Source: an uncultured Ardenticatenia bacterium (lineage in GTDB: Bacteria > Chloroflexota > Anaerolineae > Promineifilales > Promineifilaceae). From it: 10,141 nt of DNA. The translations under genes were made by a program, and so were the position numbers. Of the stretch, positions 1 to 6,542 are shown in pieces (the stretch's first letter is position 1; every line of letters begins with the position of its first letter). The notes below the pieces were generated by a model that saw only the letters and a program-made list of their open reading frames with translations, did no database searches and was not told where the DNA came from. The stretch lies in assembly GCA_937858165.1 (NCBI GenBank), contig CALLZA010000214.1:1-10141 (forward strand). Reading direction: 5' to 3'.

Positions 1-1
1 G

Positions 2-346
2 GGCGAACCCCCCAACCGCCCGCCCACCCCCCACTCCCGGACCGCGGTGCCCCCCCGCCGTGCTTCCTCCCCGACGCGGTTCATCGTTGTCTTCTACCCC
101 GGCGACCCCGCCGGGGCAAGGCCCGTTACCGTTTCCGAATATGTCCCCACCCCGAAAACCACCCAGGGCAACATCTCCCGGCGCCGGGCCGACTTCCGCC
201 GCCAGCAGCGGATCAATGAAGGCAGTGCCCGCCGCCAGGAGTACGCCCTGCTCATCGACGTCTATCGCCAGGCGATGGAACAACAGCGCATCCCGCCGCG
301 CACGCCGCTTGGTTATTCAGAGGAAGAGAACCAACAAGCACCATGA
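2..346 (+). CDS. Unrecognised protein, 3' part (start possibly outside the window)
   Basis: I do not recognise this protein. The frame is open from base 2 to the TGA at 344-346, so the gene may begin upstream of the window. The first in-window start is a GTG at 47, which would give 99 residues. The first ~35 residues of the open frame are Pro/Arg-rich and come from a C-rich stretch. From about base 80 the frame looks properly coding, with mostly C or G third positions. It encodes a short hydrophobic strand (RFIVVFYPGDP), then a very basic, probably helical region rich in Arg and Gln, ending in an acidic tail (SEEENQQAP). There is no signal peptide, membrane helix or known catalytic motif. Its stop overlaps the def start as ATGA, which suggests translational coupling to def and supports it as a real gene. 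The C-rich start, including a 7-C run at 50-56, could hide a frameshift or poor sequence. Confidence 0.6.
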   Translation, partial: GEPPNRPPTPHSRTAVPPRRASSPTRFIVVFYPGDPAGARPVTVSEYVPTPKTTQGNISRRRADFRRQQRINEGSARRQEYALLIDVYRQAMEQQRIPPRTPLGYSEEENQQAP

Positions 347-921
347 GCCAACTGCCCATTGTGAGTATTCCCGATAAGATACTGCGTCAGAAAACGCGCC
401 CCGTGACGCGCTTCGACGCCGATTTGCAGCGCCTGATCGACAATATGATCGAGACGCTGCGCGAAGCCAACGGCGTTGGCCTGGCCGCGCCCCAGATCGG
501 CCAGCCGATCCAACTAGCCGTCATCCTGACGCTACCTGAAGAGGACGACGAGGGTAACGAGATCGAAGACACGCGCGAGCTGTTCGTCATCATCAACCCG
601 GAGATCTTCTGGCGGTCGAAGGAGACGACGAAGGGCATCGAAGGCTGCCTGTCCATCCCCGGCTATCTGGGAGAGGTGGAGCGGCACGAATCGGTGCGCG
701 TCCGCGGGCTGGATCGACACGGCCGCAAGCTCCGCCTGCGCCTCTATGATTGGACAGCACGCATTTTCCAGCACGAGATCGACCACCTGAACGGCGAACT
801 CTACATCGACAAACTGACCGGCCCGGAGAACATCTGGACGGAAGAGGAGTTCCAGGCTATGCAAGAGGCGCGCAAGGCCAAGCAGCAACAGCAAGAACAC
901 GACCCGATGATGGGGGATTAG
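343..921 (+). CDS. def: Peptide deformylase
   Basis: This cytosolic metalloenzyme removes the N-formyl group from the initiator methionine of nascent proteins. All three family motifs are present in the 192 residues: GVGLAAPQ at 44-51, EGCLS at 100-104 with metal ligand Cys102, and QHEIDHLNG at 143-151 with ligands His144 and His148 and catalytic Glu145. EGCLS is the usual bacterial form. The protein is slightly longer than the common 165-185 residues. The excess is an acidic insert at about 66-79 and a Gln/Lys-rich tail after about 170. The ATG at 343 is favoured because it overlaps the preceding stop as ATGA. The only purine-rich stretch (319-328) is too far away to be an ideal ribosome binding site, so reinitiation after the upstream gene is likely. 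The next gene, gatC, follows after 62 bases of repeat sequence. Confidence 0.97.
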   Translation: MSQLPIVSIPDKILRQKTRPVTRFDADLQRLIDNMIETLREANGVGLAAPQIGQPIQLAVILTLPEEDDEGNEIEDTRELFVIINPEIFWRSKETTKGIEGCLSIPGYLGEVERHESVRVRGLDRHGRKLRLRLYDWTARIFQHEIDHLNGELYIDKLTGPENIWTEEEFQAMQEARKAKQQQQEHDPMMGD

Positions 922-983
922 AAGTGGCTAGTGACGAGTGATTAGTCTAGTCACCAGTCACCAGTCGCTAGTCACTAACCACT
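922..983 (+). repeat. Heptamer-repeat spacer forming a long imperfect hairpin before gatC
   Basis: The whole def-gatC spacer can be read as degenerate 7-base units: AGTGGCT, AGTGACG, AGTGATT, a short AGTCT, AGTCACC twice, AGTCGCT, AGTCACT and AACCACT (923-983). The left units are of the AGTGAC type and the right units of the AGTCAC type, which are reverse complements of each other. As a result 923-946 pairs with 960-983 in 21 of 24 positions (two of them G-T), leaving a 13-base loop. The first 13 positions pair 12 of 13. The stem ends directly at the gatC ATG (984), and no Shine-Dalgarno sequence is visible. Short heptameric tandem repeats are known in intergenic DNA of some multicellular bacteria. 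Any role in gatC expression is inference. Confidence 0.8.
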
Positions 984-1274
984 ATGAACATGGACATCAC
1001 CCACATCGCCCGCCTGGCCCGGCTGGCCCTGACCGATGAGGAGCTGGAGCACTACCAGGATCAGCTTTCGGCTATCCTCGACTACGCCGCGCGTCTAAAC
1101 GAACTTGACCTGAGCAGCGCCGCTATCCTGGCCGAAGACGCGCCGCCCCTCGGCCGCTACAACGTCCTGCGCGACGACATCGTGACCCCCTCCCTGCCTC
1201 GCGATGACGCCCTCTTCAACGCTGCCGCCACGGAGGAGGGGCAGTTTCTCATTCAGGCGGTTCTGGAAGAGTAG
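984..1274 (+). CDS. gatC: Asp/Glu-tRNA(Asn/Gln) amidotransferase subunit C
   Basis: GatC is the small stabilising subunit of the GatCAB amidotransferase. It wraps around GatA and helps it fold and dock onto GatB. The 96 residues match the usual length of about 95. The N-terminal helix shows the family pattern ITHIARLARLALTDEEL (residues 5-21), followed by a helix with QLSAILDYAARLNELD. The C-terminal part has the typical ordering of an RDD motif, SLPRDDALFNAA and a final acidic helix. There are ATG codons at 984 and 990; the first is used because it abuts the repeat hairpin, but 990 is possible and would start MDITH. No ribosome binding site precedes either. gatA follows after 83 bases, giving the order C-A-B. 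Confidence 0.93.
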   Translation: MNMDITHIARLARLALTDEELEHYQDQLSAILDYAARLNELDLSSAAILAEDAPPLGRYNVLRDDIVTPSLPRDDALFNAAATEEGQFLIQAVLEE

Positions 1275-1357
1275 GGGCTAGAGGCTGGGTTCCAGGGGCC
1301 AGGGTCGTCAACGTGTGACAACTACCTAACTGACCCACTGGCGCACTGAATACTGAC
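1275..1357 (+). repeat. Periodic 7-mer and 8-mer sequence in the gatC-gatA spacer
   Basis: The left part reads as related 7-base units GGGCTAG, AGGCTGG, GTTCCAG, GGGCCAG (1275-1302). The right part is a run of ACT-initiated units, ACTACCTA, ACTGACCC, ACTGGCGC, ACTGAAT, ACTGAC (1321-1357), with starts 8, 8, 8 and 7 bases apart. The last unit ends exactly at the gatA ATG (1358). No promoter or Shine-Dalgarno sequence is evident. The composition (CTAG, CCAG, ACTGAC) is unlike the surrounding genes. The units are degenerate, so part of the periodicity could be chance. Confidence 0.55.
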
Positions 1358-2854
1358 ATGGACGTATCAACCCTGACCCTCACCGAACTCCGCGACGCCC
1401 TGCGCCGTGGAGCGACGACCAGCGTGGCCGCGACGCAGGCGATGCTCGATCGCATTGTGGCCTACGACAACGCCATCCGCAGCTACCTGACGCTGGCCGA
1501 CGAGAGCGCGCTGGAGCAGGCCGCCGCCGCCGACCGCCGCCGCGCCGCCGGCGAAGATGGCCCTCTGCTGGGTGTGCCCATCGCCGTCAAGGACATCCTC
1601 TGCACCGCCGGCATCCCCACCACCGCCGGCAGCAAAATCCTGGAGGGGTTCGTCCCGCCCTATGACGCCTACGCCGTCGAACGACTCATCGCCGCCGGCG
1701 CGGTCATCCTGGGCAAGACCAACACCGACGAGTTCGCCATGGGCTCGTCCACGGAGAACTCGGCCTACTTCACAACGCGCAACCCGTGGGACCTGGCGCG
1801 CGTGCCCGGCGGCAGCAGCGGCGGCAGCGCCGCGGCTGTGGCTGCCGGGCTGGCCTACGGCGCGCTGGGCACCGACACCGGCGGCAGCGTGCGCCAGCCG
1901 GCGTCGTTCTGTGGCCTCGTGGGGCTGCGGCCGACCTATGGCCGCGTCTCGCGTTGGGGCGTCGTCGCCTTTGCCTCGTCGCTCGACCAGGTCGGCCCGT
2001 TCGGCCGCACCGTGGCCGACTGTGCCGCGCTGCTGGGCGTCATTGCCGGCCACGACCCGCGCGACAGCACCTCGCTCGACGCCCCCGTGCCCGACTATGA
2101 AGCCGCCCTGACCGGCGACATTCGCGGCCTGCGCGTCGGCGTGCCCCGCGAGTACTTTATTGAAGGCATCGAGCCGGAGGTCGAGGCCGCCGTGCGCGCC
2201 GCCATCGAGCAGTTGGCCGCTCTCGGCGCGGAGATCGTCGAGGTCAGCTTGCCCCACACCCAGTACGGCCTGCCCACCTACTACCTCATCGCCCCGGCCG
2301 AGGCCAGCGCCAACCTGGCCCGCTATGACGGCACACGCTTCGGCCCGCGCGTCGCCGGGGCCGACCTCAGCGACACAGTCAGCCGGACGCGGGCGCTGTT
2401 TGGCCCGGAGGTCAAGCGGCGCATCATGCTGGGAACCTACGCCCTCAGCGCCGGCTACTACGACGAGTACTACGGCCGGGCGCTGCGGGCGCGGGCGCTC
2501 ATCGCCGACGACTTCCGCCGCGCCTTCGAGCGCGTTGATGTCATCGCCGCGCCGACCAGTCCAACGACCGCCTTCCGCGTCGGCGAGCGCGTCGATGACC
2601 CGCTGAGCATGTACCTGGCCGACGTCTTCACCCTGCCGCTGAACCTCAGCGCGGCCTGTGGGCTGTCCGTGCCCTGCGGCTATGACGGGACCGGGCTGCC
2701 CATCGGACTGCAACTCATCGGCGACACCCTGCAAGAGGCGCGCATCCTCAACGCCGCCTTCGCCTATGAGACAGCGCGGCCGTGGCACCGCCGCCTGCCA
2801 ATCGTTCCGGCCGAGGCGCTGCAAGGGGAATGGCACGCAGATGACGCTGATTAG
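1358..2854 (+). CDS. gatA: Asp/Glu-tRNA(Asn/Gln) amidotransferase subunit A (amidase)
   Basis: GatA is the glutaminase of GatCAB. It releases ammonia from glutamine (or asparagine), which travels through a channel to GatB for amidation of Glu-tRNA(Gln) or Asp-tRNA(Asn). The amidase-signature Ser-cisSer-Lys triad is intact: Lys78 in VPIAVKD, Ser153 in the PGGSSGGS loop (150-157) and Ser177 in [11 protein letters not shown]. The numbering is one less than in the Staphylococcus aureus enzyme, as I recall it. The conserved [15 protein letters not shown] segment (123-137) and [13 protein letters not shown] segment are also present. The 498 residues are a little longer than the usual ~485. The final eight (EWHADDAD) are encoded by the left arm of a large inverted repeat and are probably a repeat-derived tail. 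The ATG at 1358 gives the normal N-terminus; no ribosome binding site is visible. Confidence 0.97.
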   Translation: MDVSTLTLTELRDALRRGATTSVAATQAMLDRIVAYDNAIRSYLTLADESALEQAAAADRRRAAGEDGPLLGVPIAVKDILCTAGIPTTAGSKILEGFVPPYDAYAVERLIAAGAVILGKTNTDEFAMGSSTENSAYFTTRNPWDLARVPGGSSGGSAAAVAAGLAYGALGTDTGGSVRQPASFCGLVGLRPTYGRVSRWGVVAFASSLDQVGPFGRTVADCAALLGVIAGHDPRDSTSLDAPVPDYEAALTGDIRGLRVGVPREYFIEGIEPEVEAAVRAAIEQLAALGAEIVEVSLPHTQYGLPTYYLIAPAEASANLARYDGTRFGPRVAGADLSDTVSRTRALFGPEVKRRIMLGTYALSAGYYDEYYGRALRARALIADDFRRAFERVDVIAAPTSPTTAFRVGERVDDPLSMYLADVFTLPLNLSAACGLSVPCGYDGTGLPIGLQLIGDTLQEARILNAAFAYETARPWHRRLPIVPAEALQGEWHADDAD

Positions 2855-2933
2855 CGCTAAGTTTCGCCGATAAGAATGCTGATAACTCTGATCGGCGAAA
2901 ATCAGTCCAATCAGCGTCAGCTGCGTGCCATTC
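2828..2933 (+). repeat. Large inverted repeat spanning the gatA 3' end and gatA-gatB spacer
   Basis: Bases 2828-2852 and 2909-2933 are 25-base inverted arms with one mismatch (A2841 against G2920). Inside them lies a second perfect 10-base pair of arms, TTTCGCCGAT (2862-2871) and ATCGGCGAAA (2891-2900), around a 19-base loop. The element is made of recurring GCTGAT/CTGAT units (2846, 2878, 2888) and their complement ATCAG (2901, 2910). This looks like a dispersed intergenic palindrome rather than a single evolved hairpin. The left arm covers the last eight GatA codons and most of the stop codon. As RNA it would form a very stable hairpin that could protect the gatA 3' end or reduce read-through. 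It lacks the T-run of a classic intrinsic terminator. Confidence 0.85.
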
Positions 2934-2942
2934 TGCCGCCAG

Positions 2943-2971
2943 TTGATCGCACGAACGGGGGGACTTATACT
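2943..2971 (+). promoter_or_regulatory. Likely sigma70-type promoter for gatB
   Basis: TTGATC at 2943-2948 (4 of 6 to the -35 consensus) and TATACT at 2966-2971 (5 of 6 to the -10 consensus) are separated by exactly 17 bases. Transcription would start near 2978. The site lies just after the large inverted repeat and about 40 bases before the first plausible gatB start, where an internal promoter would be expected. It is the best promoter match I noticed in the window. Its use is inferred from sequence only. Confidence 0.55.
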
Positions 2972-2974
2972 TGT

Positions 2975-3011
2975 GACGCTGTCGTCGCTGTGCGACGCAG
3001 CGCGTCAGGGG
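2975..3011 (+). promoter_or_regulatory. gatB leader hairpin followed by AGGGG
   Basis: CGTCGC (2983-2988) and GCGACG (2992-2997) form a perfect 6-base stem with a 3-base loop. The stem can be extended by CGCTG (2977-2981) with CAGCG (2998-3002), with T2982 bulged, and by GA with TC beyond a 2-base bulge. The helix would begin near the predicted transcript 5' end and finish right beside AGGGG (3007-3011), a weak Shine-Dalgarno match. That sequence touches the ATG at 3012 but is 9 bases from the in-frame GTG at 3021, so it would suit the GTG start better. A 5'-terminal stem could stabilise the message or limit ribosome access; this is inference. Confidence 0.45.
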
Positions 3012-4496
3012 ATGCAAAACGTGGCCGAGCAATACGAAGCCGTCATCGGCCTGGAGATCCACGCCGAACTACTGACCGAATCGAAGATGTTTTGCGGCTG
3101 TCGCGTCGTCGATAGTGTGACCGCCGCGCCGAACACGGCCGTCTGCCCGGTCTGCCTGGGCATGCCGGGGATGCTGCCGGTCATCAACCGGCGCGCCGTC
3201 GCCTTTGCCCTGCGGGTAGCCCTGGCCCTGGGGTGCGAAATCCAGCCCCATAACATCTTCGCCCGCAAGAGCTACTTCTACCCCGACCTGCCCAAAGGGT
3301 ACCAGATCAGTCAGTATGAGCTGCCCATCGGCCGCCACGGCCACCTGGACATCCCTCTGGCCGACGGCCGGACGAAGCGCATCGGCATTCGCCGCGTCCA
3401 CATGGAAGAGGACACCGGCAAGCTGACCCACCGGCCCACCGGTGGCCAACGGGCGAGCAGCGGCTCCCTGGTCGATTACAACCGCTCCGGCGTGCCGCTG
3501 CTGGAGATCGTCTCCGAACCCGACATCCGCAGCGGCGACGAGGCCCGGGCCTACGCTGCCCGCATTCGCCAGATATTGCGCTACCTGGGTGTCAACTCCG
3601 GCGACATGGAGAAAGGCGTCCTGCGCGTCGAGCCAAACATCAGCATTCGGCCACGCGGCAGCGACACGTTCGGCACCCGCGTCGAACTGAAGAACCTCAA
3701 CAGCTTCCGCGCCCTGGCCGACGGCACCGACTACGAACTGGCCCGCCAGGCGGCCGTGCTCGACGGCGGCGGTCGCGTGATACAGGAGACGCGCGGCTGG
3801 CACGACACGCGGCGCGAGACGTTCAGCCAGCGCGTCAAGGAAGAAGCCGAGGACTACCGCTACTTCGCCGAACCCGACCTGCCGCCACTTCTCCTTGACG
3901 CAGCCTGGATCGACACAGCGCGGGCGGCCCTGCCCGAACTGCCGCCGGCCAAAGAGGCGCGTTACACCGGCCGGTTTGGCCTGTCGCCGACCGAGGCCGC
4001 CGCCCTGGCCGAAGACCGCGCTGTGGCCGAGTGGTTCGACACCGCCACGGCCGCCGGCGGCGCGCCGAAGACGCTGGCCAACTGGATTCTCAACGACCTA
4101 TTCCGGCTGCTCAACGAGCGCGACCGGCGCATCGACGATGTGCCCTTGCGGCCCGCGGCGCTGGTGGAACTGCTCGATCTGGTGGACAAGGGAGTTGTCA
4201 ACCTGACCTCGGCCCGCGAGGTGCTGGCCGAAATGATCGACAGCGACAGCGGCCCGGCGGCCATCATCGCCGCCCGCGGCCTGACGCAGATTTCCGACGA
4301 GGCGGCGCTGTCGGCTCTGGTCGAACAGACCATCGCCGACAACCCCGACGCGCTGGCTAACTATCTGGCCGGCAAGACGAGCCTGCTGGGCTGGTTCGTC
4401 GGCCAGGTAATGCGCGCCACACGCGGCCAGGCCAACCCGGCGCTGGTCAACCGGCTGGTGGCCGAGCGGCTGGCGGCGCGGACGGCCGGCCCATAG
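3012..4496 (+). CDS. gatB: Asp/Glu-tRNA(Asn/Gln) amidotransferase subunit B
   Basis: GatB is the kinase/transamidase subunit. It phosphorylates the misacylated tRNA-bound Glu or Asp with ATP and replaces the phosphate with ammonia from GatA. From the ATG at 3012 the protein has 494 residues. The N-terminus carries [13 protein letters not shown] (8-20). Two Cys pairs follow, CGC (28-30) and CPVC (45-48), as in the metal-binding form of GatB. The cradle motifs are [18 protein letters not shown] (86-103), HMEEDTGKL (130-138), [17 protein letters not shown] (155-171), [13 protein letters not shown] (199-211), ELKNLNSF (225-232) and the [13 protein letters not shown] stretch. Residues from about 340 form the helical linker and C-terminal YqeY-like tRNA-binding tail, ending intact ([13 protein letters not shown]). 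The start could equally be the GTG at 3021. A GTG at 2925 is unlikely because it lies upstream of the predicted promoter and adds residues not typical of the family. Confidence 0.95.
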   Translation: MQNVAEQYEAVIGLEIHAELLTESKMFCGCRVVDSVTAAPNTAVCPVCLGMPGMLPVINRRAVAFALRVALALGCEIQPHNIFARKSYFYPDLPKGYQISQYELPIGRHGHLDIPLADGRTKRIGIRRVHMEEDTGKLTHRPTGGQRASSGSLVDYNRSGVPLLEIVSEPDIRSGDEARAYAARIRQILRYLGVNSGDMEKGVLRVEPNISIRPRGSDTFGTRVELKNLNSFRALADGTDYELARQAAVLDGGGRVIQETRGWHDTRRETFSQRVKEEAEDYRYFAEPDLPPLLLDAAWIDTARAALPELPPAKEARYTGRFGLSPTEAAALAEDRAVAEWFDTATAAGGAPKTLANWILNDLFRLLNERDRRIDDVPLRPAALVELLDLVDKGVVNLTSAREVLAEMIDSDSGPAAIIAARGLTQISDEAALSALVEQTIADNPDALANYLAGKTSLLGWFVGQVMRATRGQANPALVNRLVAERLAARTAGP

Positions 4497-4513
4497 CCCG
4501 GTCGCCGCACGCA

Positions 4514-4518
4514 GAGGA
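4514..4518 (+). promoter_or_regulatory. Ribosome binding site of the first sensor gene
   Basis: GAGGA lies 5 bases before the ATG at 4524 and supports that start. The spacer from gatB is only 27 bases with no terminator-like hairpin, so this gene is probably transcribed with gatB. Confidence 0.7.
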
Positions 4519-4523
4519 ACACG

Positions 4524-6542
4524 ATGGACATCGCGGGCTGGCAATTCACACCGTTCATTCTGCCCGTCCTGGGGGCGGCCATCCTCTCGACTGTCCTGGC
4601 TGTCTACGCCTGGCAACAGCGCGAAGATGCGCCGGGCACGCTGGTCTTCGTCGCTCTCATTGCCCTGTCGGCCTGGTGGTCTTTCATCTATGCCCTCGAA
4701 CTGGCCACGACCGACCCGACAACGATGCTTCTGTGGGTGAAGCTCGAGTGGGTCTCCATCGCCTTGCTGCCGGTGGCCTGGTTCCTCTTCTCGCTCGTCT
4801 ACAGCGGCTACGGCCGCTTCGTCACCCTGCGAAACGCCGCTTTGCTGATTCTACTGCCCCTGGTCATCATCGGTCTGGCCTGGACGACGCCTTCCCACCA
4901 CCTGCTCTACAGGGATCTGGGTGTCGTTGACAACGGCAGTTTCGTTGCCTTCAGCGCCCAGCGCGGCCCGGCATTCTACGTCCACGTCGCCTACACCTAC
5001 CCCTTGCTGTTCATCTCCGTCATCCTGATGGCGCGGACCTGGCTGCGGTCACAAGGGGAGCAACGCCGCCTGGCACTGTTCGTCTTCATCGGCGCGCTGC
5101 TGCCCATCCTCGGCAATCTCATCTACCAGATAGGGCTGGTAAGAGAGTGGCCGCTCTACATCGACCTGACCGTCCTGGCTTTTACCGGCAGCATTCTTCT
5201 CTTCACCTGGGGCTGGTTCCGGCTGCGTCTGGCCGATCTGGTTCCTGAGTTAGGCGAGCCGGCCCTCGCGCCGGTTGACATCGACGTTGCCAACCTGGCC
5301 CACAACACCCAACGCCGCATCCTCAATCTCGTCTCGCTGGCCCTGGCGGTGCTGCTGTTCTTGGCGCTTGTGCCCATTCTGACGCTGTTGTTCCGCGACG
5401 GCCCAGACAACTGGCCGTTCATGGTGGCCTACATCGCGCTCTACGCCCTGGTCGTGGGCGTGGCCCTATCGCGCAATGCCGCCTATGGGCCGCGCGCCGC
5501 CGGGTTGGCCGCCGTCTACCTGGGGCTACTGATGCTCGACGTGCGTATCAACGGCCTGACTCCGGCGGCCGGCCTCTACATGGTCGCCTATGCCGCTTTC
5601 GCAGCCATCCTCTTCAACCGGCGTTTGGCTACCCTGGCCCTTGTCATCGGTGTGATTGGCCTGGGCCTCGCCCGCCCGCCCGACATGGCCGCGCCCATCC
5701 GCGACATCTTCTCGCTGACCTACCTCCTGCTCAGCATAGTCATGACCATCGGCATGCTGCTGGTCGCTCTCTTCGCCCTGCGACGCGACAGCCAGACGTT
5801 GCTGCGCCGCGCGCGCGAGTTGACTCGCGCCCTGAACGTCGAGCGCACCCAACTGGAGCAGCGCGTCAGCGAACGAACGCGAGCCCTGGAGACCAGCGCC
5901 ACCGTCAGCCGGCAGCTATCCACCATCCTCGATCGGGCCCAGCTGATGCGCGAGGTCGTGGAGCAGTTGCGCGTCGGCTTTGCCTACTACCACGTCCACG
6001 TCTTCCTCTGGGACGAAGAGACCCAGATGCTGAAGATGGCCGGCGGCACGGGCGAGGCAGGCCAGGCAATGCTTGTCATGGGCCACGCCATCCCGCCCTA
6101 CCAGGGGCTTGTCGGCCGCGCCTTCCGCACCAACACCCCGGTGGTCGTGGCCGACGTCTACCGCGACCCTGACTGGCTGGCCAATCGCCTCCTGCCCGGC
6201 ACGCGGTCGGAAATCGCCGTACCCATCAACTATGGCGACGAGGTGCTGGGCGTCCTCGATGCCCAGGATAGCCACGTCAACGGGCTGGGGCAGGCCGACT
6301 CGCAACTGCTGCAAACCATTGCCGGGCAACTGGCCGTCGCCCTGCGCAACGCGCGCCTCGTGGCCCAGATTCAGCAGGAGGCCGAACAGGCCGCGCTCAT
6401 TAACACCATCAACCAGAAAATCGCTCAGACAATCGACATGGACGGGGCCATCCGCGTGGCGCTGGTCGAGTTGTCGCGCGCGCTGGAGGCGGGCGGCGCG
6501 GCGGTTCGCCTGGACGTGGGAGGGTCGAATGGGCATGAGTAG
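4524..6542 (+). CDS. Membrane sensor protein: 7TM histidine-kinase-type N-terminus, second membrane block, coiled coil, GAF
   Basis: This 672-residue protein is an inner-membrane sensor. Residues 1-235 contain seven predicted helices (about 9-31, 38-60, 69-94, 102-120, 152-172, 181-203, 208-232). They show the HisKA_7TM pattern, including WVKLEWVSIALLPVAWFLFSL at 71-91. A second block of about six helices follows (264-419). Next come a charged coiled coil with the ERTQLEQRVSERTRALE phrase (440-456) and one GAF domain (about 468-612), whose core strand is EIAVPINYGDEVLGVLDAQ. After another short helix (EQAALINTINQKIA) the protein ends at the beginning of what resembles a further GAF domain. 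There is no H-box and no ATP-binding N, G1 or G2 box, so it is not a kinase on its own. A good ribosome binding site precedes it, and the next gene overlaps its last 14 bases. The GAF ligand and signalling output are unknown. Confidence 0.88.
   Translation: MDIAGWQFTPFILPVLGAAILSTVLAVYAWQQREDAPGTLVFVALIALSAWWSFIYALELATTDPTTMLLWVKLEWVSIALLPVAWFLFSLVYSGYGRFVTLRNAALLILLPLVIIGLAWTTPSHHLLYRDLGVVDNGSFVAFSAQRGPAFYVHVAYTYPLLFISVILMARTWLRSQGEQRRLALFVFIGALLPILGNLIYQIGLVREWPLYIDLTVLAFTGSILLFTWGWFRLRLADLVPELGEPALAPVDIDVANLAHNTQRRILNLVSLALAVLLFLALVPILTLLFRDGPDNWPFMVAYIALYALVVGVALSRNAAYGPRAAGLAAVYLGLLMLDVRINGLTPAAGLYMVAYAAFAAILFNRRLATLALVIGVIGLGLARPPDMAAPIRDIFSLTYLLLSIVMTIGMLLVALFALRRDSQTLLRRARELTRALNVERTQLEQRVSERTRALETSATVSRQLSTILDRAQLMREVVEQLRVGFAYYHVHVFLWDEETQMLKMAGGTGEAGQAMLVMGHAIPPYQGLVGRAFRTNTPVVVADVYRDPDWLANRLLPGTRSEIAVPINYGDEVLGVLDAQDSHVNGLGQADSQLLQTIAGQLAVALRNARLVAQIQQEAEQAALINTINQKIAQTIDMDGAIRVALVELSRALEAGGAAVRLDVGGSNGHE
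6519..6524 (+). promoter_or_regulatory. Strong ribosome binding site of the second sensor gene, inside the preceding gene
   Basis: GGAGGG at 6519-6524 ends 4 bases before the ATG at 6529. It lies within the last codons of the upstream sensor. It favours the ATG at 6529 over the in-frame ATG at 6535 and indicates that the two sensors are translated as a coupled pair. Confidence 0.8.

Noticed and set aside
60..377. Overlapping + strand frame at the window start
   Set aside because: It would overlap def by 35 bases and encodes a Pro/Ser/Arg-rich shadow. The neighbouring frame ending at 346 has better codon use and the ATGA overlap.
923..983. CRISPR array or phage attachment site in the def-gatC spacer
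   Set aside because: Units are 7 bases with no unique spacers, there are no cas genes, and there is no integrase or tRNA gene nearby.
1367..2836. 489-codon open frame on the - strand across nearly all of gatA
   Set aside because: It is the antisense shadow of a GC-rich gene. The + strand frame carries the full GatA catalytic triad, and the antisense product is low-complexity Gly/Ala/Arg-rich sequence without domains.
2828..2940. Intrinsic transcription terminator after gatA
   Set aside because: The stem is large and interrupted, and it is followed by TTCTGCCGCC rather than a T-run. It may still affect transcript ends, but it is better described as an inverted repeat.
2925..3011. GTG at 2925 as the gatB start
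   Set aside because: It lies inside the right arm of the palindrome and upstream of the likely promoter. It adds 29 residues not seen in typical GatB, which starts shortly before the YEAVIGLE motif.
3069..3803. 244-codon open frame on the - strand inside gatB
   Set aside because: Antisense shadow of gatB, with no recognisable motif and no ribosome binding context.
6535..6537. Second ATG as the start of the large sensor
   Set aside because: The GGAGGG at 6519-6524 is optimally spaced for the ATG at 6529 and too far from 6535.
4524..6542. Calling the first sensor a histidine kinase
   Set aside because: It has the 7TM sensor region found in histidine kinases, but there is no phosphoacceptor H-box or ATP-binding N/G boxes in its 672 residues.
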